From: an uncultured Acholeplasmataceae bacterium
GTDB lineage: Bacteria > Bacillota_I > Bacilli_A > Acholeplasmatales > Acholeplasmataceae
Assembly (NCBI GenBank): GCA_937983315.1
Contig: CALKAH010000306.1
Span: forward strand, 1-11,144
Reading direction: 5' to 3'
Length of the DNA: 11,144 bases
The notes beneath the pieces are model-generated. The model made no database searches, had not been told where the DNA came from, and saw only the letters and a program-made list of their open reading frames with translations. The position numbers and the translations under genes are program-made. Positions 5,116 through 11,144 of this stretch are shown here, one piece after another. Within the stretch, counting starts at the first letter, position 1; every line of letters starts with the position of its first letter.

Positions 5116-6423
5116 ATGCCGGATATCATTGATAACGTTAAAGTCGGAGAATATATTAAGCAGTTACTCAAAAAGAAAAACATGACGCAAGATGATCTAG
5201 CACAACACTTAAATATCTCAAAAGCAGCTGTATCACAAAATTTGAGGGGTAAAAGCACATTTGATATTAACAATCTAATTGCTATTGCAAATCTATTTGA
5301 GATAACACTCGATGAGCTTTTAAGTCTTAAAACAGAAGAGTCAAAAGAAACTCGATCTGAATATCAAAAGGTTGTTAGTCAAGGACTTGATGCGATTAAG
5401 ACAGTTCAGCCACAAGATCTTCATATTGCAGAACCTGATTTGTATGGGAAAGTTCTAGTTGACTATATCATTGATCAACGCAAACTTTCCATGCTTATCT
5501 ATCTAATTGAGCACAATGTAACGCTTGTTCATGCATATTATCATCGAGCAAAGCAGATATATCTTCATATCATCAAATATCTTCTCGAGGAAAAACGCAG
5601 CGAGTATCAACAATTCGTTACTCTCTATACAGAAATTGTTGGATCATTCAAGGTAGAAGATGAACAACTTGAGATGATCATATGGGGATATCTAAACCAG
5701 GAAAATCATCAAGGGTACATTGAAAGCATCTTAAAAAATAAAACATCATTAAAAACAAGACTATTTGCAATCAAACAAGAGAATGAATGCATCCCATTTA
5801 CGCGAAAGGATTTACTTTTAGTAATTGCGAAATACAAACTTCTAACAATATTGGATACGCTACTCACAGTTCAAAAAAGAGATGATGATTTTATAGAAAT
5901 CGTTCAGTTATTTCTCCAACATGATTTTGAAGAAGGCATTAGATATTTTATTGGTAAATATTATAAGTCACCTATTACGACATTCAAAAAGACCTTACTT
6001 GACGTCCAAAAAGGATTTTTGCTAGCCGTTCAATCTAATCACCTTGAGCTCGTCATCGATTTTGCTTCTCACGGATTATTTACTGATTTAACAACGATTA
6101 CTAAAGAAGCAATTAAATGTAAACATGAGTCAATTTATTCATACCTTCTTGCAAATTATTCCACTGAAATCATCTACAAGCGAATAGCTGAAACCTGCAT
6201 TGAGACGAATAACTTGCACTTACTTGAATCGATTTCAAGCAAATTAACAAAAGATGACCTCAATTATCTAATCAGTTGGGTTAAAATTGATCAAATGGAA
6301 TTGCTGACATATCTTCTAAAAAAAGGTGCTCGTATCGATGAGAAGTACTACAATCTCGATACTTTTAAAAAGATAAACGCATTGATTGATTCATTATTAG
6401 ATAAGGGGAGTGTTTCAGAATGA
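5116..6423 (+). CDS. XRE-type HTH protein with ankyrin-like solenoid
   Basis: A 435-residue soluble protein. Residues about 11-70 are a good Cro/CI (HTH_3) domain: GEYIKQLLKKKNMTQDDLA, recognition helix around SKAAVSQNLRG (35-45), then a LIAIANLFEITLDELLSL closing helix. The remaining 350 residues are helical and leucine-rich with irregular units of roughly 30-35 residues. Some resemble ankyrin repeats, such as the last one with MELLTYLLKKGARID, but most are degenerate, so another alpha-solenoid is possible. Such a domain usually binds a protein or ligand, which suggests a sensor-regulator; this is inference. It is the first gene of a three-gene operon and its TGA overlaps the next ATG (ATGA). 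No catalytic motif was found. Confidence 0.75.
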   Translation: MPDIIDNVKVGEYIKQLLKKKNMTQDDLAQHLNISKAAVSQNLRGKSTFDINNLIAIANLFEITLDELLSLKTEESKETRSEYQKVVSQGLDAIKTVQPQDLHIAEPDLYGKVLVDYIIDQRKLSMLIYLIEHNVTLVHAYYHRAKQIYLHIIKYLLEEKRSEYQQFVTLYTEIVGSFKVEDEQLEMIIWGYLNQENHQGYIESILKNKTSLKTRLFAIKQENECIPFTRKDLLLVIAKYKLLTILDTLLTVQKRDDDFIEIVQLFLQHDFEEGIRYFIGKYYKSPITTFKKTLLDVQKGFLLAVQSNHLELVIDFASHGLFTDLTTITKEAIKCKHESIYSYLLANYSTEIIYKRIAETCIETNNLHLLESISSKLTKDDLNYLISWVKIDQMELLTYLLKKGARIDEKYYNLDTFKKINALIDSLLDKGSVSE

Positions 6424-7082
6424 CATTTATTAAAGACAATTTTGAAATTATTATGATTATTATGTTTATTGCATCTTTTGTTTTACTTACAATCATATTA
6501 TCAATGAATAAATATTTTGCCTTGTATTTTTCAAACAAGAGATTTAAAATACATTCTCATTATGAAGTGAACGCATATGACGGTCGTCGCGACTTCACCA
6601 TTACCATTTTCAACAACAATATAAATGAAGTTAGATTATCTGGATTTGGTTTTGTATATAAGGATCAAAATATTGATTTTTACAAAAACTATTTACTTGA
6701 TCATGCGTTGCCCTCAGATCATAAACTTGTCATACACTCGAGGGACTATCTCACATCTCGAATTGATGTTAACCAATTAAAATCCATAATTTCTGACATC
6801 AATAAAGGTTCACTAGATGTATCATCTATGAAAACTTTCGTTACCGATTCACTAGGTTTATCGGTTACAGCAAAAGCAAAGCAAGTTAAAGATGAAGTCA
6901 GAAAGATGTTAAAGATTGATCGCGATAATTTAAGAAAACAGCATAAAGAGCAAATTCGCAAAAAGAGAGCAGATGATGCGCTTTTCCGTAAAAAGAATAA
7001 GATGGAAAAGCAAATTAAATTTAGAGATAAAACGGGCAGAATCTTGTTAAAGATAAAGGGCTTATTTGCTAAGAAGCATTAG
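6420..7082 (+). CDS. Single-pass membrane protein with basic C-terminal tail, unknown function
   Basis: A 220-residue protein I do not recognise. Residues 8-29 form one strong hydrophobic helix. The flank after it is basic (NKYFALYFSNKRFK) and the short N-terminus is near neutral, so the positive-inside rule places the large C-terminal part in the cytoplasm. Residues about 42-110 alternate like a small beta-sandwich (FTITIFNNNINEVRLSGFGF). Residues about 152-220 are a helical segment dense in Lys/Arg, possibly nucleic-acid or lipid binding. The start overlaps the previous stop by 4 nt, with SD AAGGGGAG (6403-6410) 9 nt upstream. Lying just before a PrsW-type protease, it is a natural candidate substrate or partner, but no cleavage site can be named. 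By eye it is very AT-rich. Confidence 0.7.
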   Translation: MTFIKDNFEIIMIIMFIASFVLLTIILSMNKYFALYFSNKRFKIHSHYEVNAYDGRRDFTITIFNNNINEVRLSGFGFVYKDQNIDFYKNYLLDHALPSDHKLVIHSRDYLTSRIDVNQLKSIISDINKGSLDVSSMKTFVTDSLGLSVTAKAKQVKDEVRKMLKIDRDNLRKQHKEQIRKKRADDALFRKKNKMEKQIKFRDKTGRILLKIKGLFAKKH

Positions 7083-7090
7083 GTGATCTA

Positions 7091-8248
7091 ATGAATAAAA
7101 TCGAAATCGCAACAATGGTTAAAGAAAGTCGAATATCAAAAGGTATAGATGAAGAGTCTATCATACAAGCATTAGGCATTGATCAAAGATTGTTTAGTCA
7201 ATATGAAAATGCCGAAGCGATGATACCGGATAGTTTATTAAAGAAATGGGCTGATATACTATCGATACCCTATGAGGATTTGAATCTTGAAGAAGATGTT
7301 GATTTTGATCCGCCAAAGTTTGTTACTGGACTTATTATGTATCCACCACACGCACGAAAAATCACTTTTAAGGATATATTTGGTGGATTCAAAGCGAGCA
7401 TTAAAGAAAAAGGAAAACAGAAGAGTCTAGAAATACTAGAAAACCATCTTTTTCATCCAGATAGGTTGCAAAATCAAACACCTAAATTATATATTTTCAC
7501 ATTTGTTACGCTATTTATCGTATTCTGGGCAGCATCATTAATTGGTGACATTGTTTTAACAAACTTATCATTGAGTATGATTGTTCCACTGTCGCTATTG
7601 GTTCTTATGCTTGAATTACATTATCCGAAAAATGTTAAGGGTATTTCTTTACTTTCGCATTATGCACTCGGAGGTATATTCTCGATTTTCACGGTGTTCT
7701 TAGTGAGAAGTTATACGGGGTATGTTGATGTTCCCTTTTTAGGTGATTTACTGACTGCTTTTGTAGAAGAACTGTCAAAAATATTCATCGTGTTGATTAT
7801 ACTAAGTAGAATGCGTGTTAAACACGTGATGACGGGAATATTAATTGGTTTTGCAGTAGGTGCTGGGTTTAATGCATTCGAAAATTCTCAATATGGTGTT
7901 GTTACATTTTTCGAAGAATTTGATTTAAATGCCATGTACGATACATTATTTATCAGAAGTATCTATGACTTATTTGGTATTGGTCATCACTTCTGGACAG
8001 CAATTTTAGGTGGGACTCTTGTTATGGTTAGCTCGACAACATCCATTCGAGTTAAAGCATTATTTCATCCCCTATTTCTACAGACTTTTGTACTTGTAAT
8101 GCTCATCCACGCATGTTTTAATTTTTCGAGTTATGTATCGATATGGTTGACTATCGTAATTGTGGTTATAAGTTTGGTCATCTTTATTAGATTCTATTCG
8201 ATTGCATATCGGAGATATTACTTGAATGATACACTTCCTAAAGAATAA
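7091..8248 (+). CDS. HTH domain fused to PrsW-type intramembrane metalloprotease
   Basis: A 385-residue protein. Residues about 5-64 look like a divergent XRE-type HTH (helices around ATMVKESRISKGI, ESIIQALGID, LFSQYENAE, LLKKWADILSI, then PYEDL). After a linker, from about 134 onward come roughly eight hydrophobic segments. The PrsW signature is complete: FVEELSK (E226/E227), GFNAFENSQY (E264), GHHFWTAILGG (H299/H300) and LIHACFNF (H340). These positions correspond to the family's proposed zinc ligands and catalytic residues. B. subtilis PrsW cleaves the anti-sigma factor RsiW; this protein's substrate is unknown. The SD AGGTG (7081-7085) overlaps the previous stop, so the genes are coupled. 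A soluble DNA-binding-like head on a membrane protease is unusual and suggests that it talks directly to DNA or to the first gene's product. Confidence 0.85.
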   Translation: MNKIEIATMVKESRISKGIDEESIIQALGIDQRLFSQYENAEAMIPDSLLKKWADILSIPYEDLNLEEDVDFDPPKFVTGLIMYPPHARKITFKDIFGGFKASIKEKGKQKSLEILENHLFHPDRLQNQTPKLYIFTFVTLFIVFWAASLIGDIVLTNLSLSMIVPLSLLVLMLELHYPKNVKGISLLSHYALGGIFSIFTVFLVRSYTGYVDVPFLGDLLTAFVEELSKIFIVLIILSRMRVKHVMTGILIGFAVGAGFNAFENSQYGVVTFFEEFDLNAMYDTLFIRSIYDLFGIGHHFWTAILGGTLVMVSSTTSIRVKALFHPLFLQTFVLVMLIHACFNFSSYVSIWLTIVIVVISLVIFIRFYSIAYRRYYLNDTLPKE

Positions 8249-8250
8249 AA

Positions 8251-8284
8251 CCAACAGAAGAGCGATTTGCTCTTTTTTTGTTGG
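8251..8284 (+). terminator. Terminator of the HTH/PrsW operon
   Basis: AAGAGC (8258-8263) pairs with GCTCTT (8269-8274) around GATTT, with a seven-T tract from 8273. An outer CCAACA/TGTTGG pairing (8251-8256 with 8279-8284) can extend the hairpin. Confidence 0.85.
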
Positions 8285-8314
8285 AATGAAATAGAAAAAA
8301 TAAAAACATTGGGT

Positions 8315-8320
8315 TATAAT
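8315..8320 (+). promoter_or_regulatory. Probable -10 of the lipoprotein gene
   Basis: A perfect TATAAT 63 bp before the start codon. No -35 match and no TGn element are seen, so the strength is uncertain. The leader between about 8327 and 8383 holds no structure I can support. Confidence 0.5.
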
Positions 8321-8383
8321 AAAACCATAATGTCGATACTGCAACTCTGATTGGCACCGAATAAAAGAAAGAAGGCGTGTCAG

Positions 8384-11144
8384 ATGAAAAAAATCGTTCT
8401 GATCATCTTTTTGATGATTGTTTTAGCGTTGGTGGGGTGTTCAAAAGATCAAAAAGTAGAAGTCACCTTTGATACCAATGGCGGTTCAGCCATTGAAACG
8501 ATCACATCACTCACCGACTTGTTAGCAGGTATTCCATCAACAGCACGCGCGGGTTATACATTTGATGGATGGTATACCGATGAAGACTTAACAGAATCCT
8601 TTGATCCATTAGATGAAAGGGATTCATGGGAATTAACAATCTATGCGAAGTGGATTGCTAATGCCAAAACCTATTCAGTTGAACATTATCAGGAGGAACT
8701 GAATGGTTCATTTACTTTAATCGATACCGATAACCTCGAAGGTGTTACTGATCAGGTTGTCACCTTGACAGCAAACACCTATGAAGGATTTACGTACCAA
8801 GCATCACATGCATTAGGGGTAGCAACGATGACACTACCTGCGACAGGTGATGCTGTATTAAAAGCGTATTATACGAGAAACACCTATATCGTTAACTTAA
8901 ATGAAGCGGGGGGAACCCATGTCACGAATCCGCTGTTTAAGTACGGACAAACCATCGTCTTACCAGAAACAACACGTTTTGGATTCACATTCTTGGGATG
9001 GGGAACATATCCAACGACCATGCCTGCTGGGGATTTAAATTTGACGGCATTATGGGAAGAACTTGATCAATTTGTGGTTACCTTTGATTCTAAAGGTGGA
9101 TCGACGGTTGATGCACAAACGATCTATGATGGATATCTCGCTACAGAACCAACCAGTCCAACACGCATAGGATATACATTCAATGGTTGGGTTATCTCAG
9201 GAGGTTCTTCAACCTATCTCTTTACAACACCTGTGACTGAAAATATGACCTTGGAAGCACGATGGACACCCATTCTTGTCAACTACACAACGCGTATTTA
9301 TACAGAAGCACTTGATGGTTCATATGTGTTATCCAATACCGTCATCAACCAAGCATTAACAGAAAGTACTGCAACAGCTGCAATGCCTGATGTTTTAGGA
9401 TTTACAGAACATACAACTCATCAAGATCGTATCATTGAAGGTACGGTTTTAGGTGATGGTTCATTGATACTCTCTCGTTATTATTCTCGAAACACGTATA
9501 CGATTACATTTGAAGCAAACGCCAATCTTTCAATTCAATCGATTGTTGCGAAATATCAAGCCAATATCGTCGCACCGTCAAATCCAATTCGTAGTGGCTA
9601 TGAATTTATGGGATGGTATCAAGATTCCGCATTAACAACACCTTATGTATTTACAACGATGCCAGCAGGTGGAACAACTGTTTATGCCAAGTGGCAAGGT
9701 CTACCAACAACACTCAATTTCAATAGTAATGGTGGAACAACAGTCACTTCAATCACTGCACCATTAGGCGATACCATCATCGAACCTGCATCACCAACCA
9801 AAGAAGGATTTAGTTTTGCTGGATGGTATGAAGATGTTGAACTCACTCAATCCTTTACAACATGGATTATGCCTGCGGGTGGTATGACACTTTATGCGAA
9901 GTGGAATGCTAATCTCTATACCATCACGTTTGAAGAAAATGGAGGTTCAACGGTAGCTGATATCATACAAGGATATCAAACTGCAGTAAGTGCTCCTCTA
10001 TCCCCAACAAAGACAGATTATCTATTTGCTGGATGGTATCGTGATCTTGAACTTCAACAACCTTATACCTTTACAACGATGCCTTTAAACGGACTAACAC
10101 TGTATGCAAAATGGATCACTGAAGAAGAAGGTATGAATCTAGGATATATCGCTACATTAGATCCATATACAGAAGTCCATGTTCAAGGTACGGTCTTCAT
10201 GATGTCAATCGATCCTTATGTTGGATTCTATATCACAGATGGATACGCCAATATCTATGTCATGTATGACCAAGATCTTGTTGTTTTGGGATCATCCTAT
10301 GAAATGGATGCTATCCTGATTCATCAAGATGGACTACCAAAACTTGCCTATGTCCAAAATGTTGAGCTGATTGTTCAAACCTATGATGTCATCACACCAA
10401 CACCGATGACAATGAACCAGATGATCGCATTATCAAGCGAACAACCTTATGCACAATCGATTGAACTTACGGGTATATTGAAACAAGGTAACCTGGATAG
10501 CATACGCGATTTATTGACAGGTGAAGAAGTTTATTTAAGTAAGCAATTTATCCCAACATCCTATGCAGATGGTTATGATGATCATGTCACGATTAAGGGT
10601 GTTATTCATCGCTATCAGGGTTCTTGGATTCTTGGCGTTTATGAGATATCGATTACACCTCTAACATCGCTTGATCGCGCAGAAATGGTGAGAGATTACT
10701 TAGATGCTTCCTATCCGACAAGTTTTGAAGGTATGGATCCTTTCCCGTTCATCACCGATGATCCATGGGGATTCTCATCCATCAGTATGGCATTCGATAG
10801 TCTTGATGAACCCTATTATGATCTTGTCAATCAACGGTTTGTTGCGGTCACAGAAGTTATCGTGATGAACGTCAATGTTGATATGGATATTGATGGAATT
10901 ATATACGATCATGCGCTATTATTTGACTTACAACCACGACTCTATCAAACCATTGATGATGTCATTGATGGTAGCGATTCAATGATATATAACCTTCATG
11001 GTACGATTGTGATGGCACATCCAGAATGGGGTATTTATGTCATTCAAGATTCGACAGGAGATCTTTATTTGCGAGGATCACTTGATCTAAACTATGGCGA
11101 TGAAGTTGCAGTCACTATCACGCGTGTTTCACAATCCCATATGA
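8384..11144 (+). CDS. Large lipoprotein with InlB B-repeats, MucBP-like repeats and OB-fold-like tail (3' end outside the window)
   Basis: Open from ATG 8384 to the window edge, at least 920 codons without a stop. The N-terminus is a lipoprotein signal: KK, a hydrophobic core and lipobox LVGC with lipidated C19, so the protein is anchored on the outer face of the membrane. Six InlB B-type (Listeria-Bacteroides) repeats lie at about residues 25-90, 166-224, 231-294, 370-437, 441-507 and 511-577, each ending near (F/Y)-x-GW...A-x-W. Between them, at about 95-165 and 295-369, are two MucBP-like segments that end in YTR or YSR. After residue 585 come several sheet-rich units such as VHVQGTV...GFYITDG and YNLHGTI...GIYVIQD that look like OB-fold repeats. 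The SD GAAGG ends 8 nt before the start. A role in surface adhesion or ligand binding is inferred from these domains. Confidence 0.88.
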   Translation, partial: MKKIVLIIFLMIVLALVGCSKDQKVEVTFDTNGGSAIETITSLTDLLAGIPSTARAGYTFDGWYTDEDLTESFDPLDERDSWELTIYAKWIANAKTYSVEHYQEELNGSFTLIDTDNLEGVTDQVVTLTANTYEGFTYQASHALGVATMTLPATGDAVLKAYYTRNTYIVNLNEAGGTHVTNPLFKYGQTIVLPETTRFGFTFLGWGTYPTTMPAGDLNLTALWEELDQFVVTFDSKGGSTVDAQTIYDGYLATEPTSPTRIGYTFNGWVISGGSSTYLFTTPVTENMTLEARWTPILVNYTTRIYTEALDGSYVLSNTVINQALTESTATAAMPDVLGFTEHTTHQDRIIEGTVLGDGSLILSRYYSRNTYTITFEANANLSIQSIVAKYQANIVAPSNPIRSGYEFMGWYQDSALTTPYVFTTMPAGGTTVYAKWQGLPTTLNFNSNGGTTVTSITAPLGDTIIEPASPTKEGFSFAGWYEDVELTQSFTTWIMPAGGMTLYAKWNANLYTITFEENGGSTVADIIQGYQTAVSAPLSPTKTDYLFAGWYRDLELQQPYTFTTMPLNGLTLYAKWITEEEGMNLGYIATLDPYTEVHVQGTVFMMSIDPYVGFYITDGYANIYVMYDQDLVVLGSSYEMDAILIHQDGLPKLAYVQNVELIVQTYDVITPTPMTMNQMIALSSEQPYAQSIELTGILKQGNLDSIRDLLTGEEVYLSKQFIPTSYADGYDDHVTIKGVIHRYQGSWILGVYEISITPLTSLDRAEMVRDYLDASYPTSFEGMDPFPFITDDPWGFSSISMAFDSLDEPYYDLVNQRFVAVTEVIVMNVNVDMDIDGIIYDHALLFDLQPRLYQTIDDVIDGSDSMIYNLHGTIVMAHPEWGIYVIQDSTGDLYLRGSLDLNYGDEVAVTITRVSQSHM
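8456..10114 (+). repeat. Six InlB B-type repeats within the lipoprotein gene
   Basis: The units span about 8456-8653, 8879-9055, 9074-9265, 9491-9694, 9704-9904 and 9914-10114. Core motifs run TFDTNGGS, FDGWY, YAKW (unit 1) through TFEENGGS, FAGWY, YAKW (unit 6). Units 4 to 6 are the most alike and share the DNA string tttacaacgatgcc at 9649-9662 and 10069-10082, suggesting later duplication of the 3' units. Units 2 and 3 have diverged, with FLGWG and FNGWV in place of GWY. Confidence 0.8.

Larger units (their letters stand above)
5085..5140. promoter_or_regulatory. AACGTT palindromes flanking the operon start
   Basis: AACGTT at 5085-5090 abuts the -10, and the longer palindrome TAACGTTA is at 5133-5140 inside the first codons of the HTH gene, 49-50 bp away. 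Paired short palindromes around a promoter would suit an autoregulating HTH dimer. Six to eight bases can easily recur by chance. Confidence 0.2.

Noticed and set aside
5052..5273. Minus-strand ORF over the HTH promoter as a divergent small gene
   Set aside because: It is antisense to the conserved HTH region and covers the promoter; no RBS or family resemblance supports it.
6420..6423. TGA as tryptophan (Mycoplasma-type code) joining the HTH and membrane-protein genes
   Set aside because: The TGA is part of an ATGA coupling overlap with a good SD upstream, and tryptophans throughout the window are TGG.
4339..8248. Nuclease plus HTH/PrsW operon as a proven anti-phage defence system
   Set aside because: The context is suggestive, but there is no recognised defence effector, separate promoters are present, and no neighbouring defence genes are visible.
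8078..8344. Minus-strand ORF across the PrsW 3' end and terminator
   Set aside because: It reads through a clear terminator hairpin and the last membrane helices of PrsW; its low-complexity composition mirrors the coding strand.

Overview
The window looks like a chromosomal stretch from a low-GC Gram-positive-type bacterium. Shine-Dalgarno sites are strong, terminators are U-rich, and TGA is used as a stop (6421-6423) while tryptophan is written TGG, so the standard bacterial code fits. The gene content would suit the Bacillota/Mycoplasmatota border (an Acholeplasma- or Izemoplasma-like lineage): a large lipoprotein with InlB-type repeats, a PadR plus HAAS/DUF4097 pair, and PrsW. That placement is inference and not proven. 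All genes lie on the + strand.

Layout. (1) 1-100: the 3' part of a tRNA-Leu(CAG) and its terminator. (2) 137-747: a single-gene unit for a DUF4256 protein. (3) 774-2877: a two-gene operon with an unusual nucleotidyltransferase-GNAT fusion followed by a galactose mutarotase (galM). (4) 2901-4263: a PadR regulator whose 3' end overlaps a HAAS + DUF4097 protein, with a candidate operator on its promoter. (5) 4300-4956: a stand-alone PD-(D/E)XK (RecB-like) nuclease. (6) 5040-8284: a tightly packed three-gene operon: an HTH protein with an ankyrin-like solenoid, a single-pass membrane protein with a very basic tail, and an HTH fused to a complete PrsW-type membrane protease. (7) 8315-11144: a very large lipoprotein with six InlB-type and two MucBP-like repeats and an apparent OB-fold tail, cut by the window end.

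The most interesting part is the 5116-8248 operon. Two DNA-binding-type N-termini, one of them on an intramembrane protease, flank a small bitopic membrane protein. This layout suggests a membrane-proteolysis signalling circuit in which the middle protein is the PrsW substrate or output and the first protein is the regulator or sensor. No toxin-like effector is visible, so a defence role is possible but not shown. The nuclease directly upstream has its own promoter and may or may not be related. The left part of the window (galM, tRNA, DUF4256) is ordinary chromosomal content.
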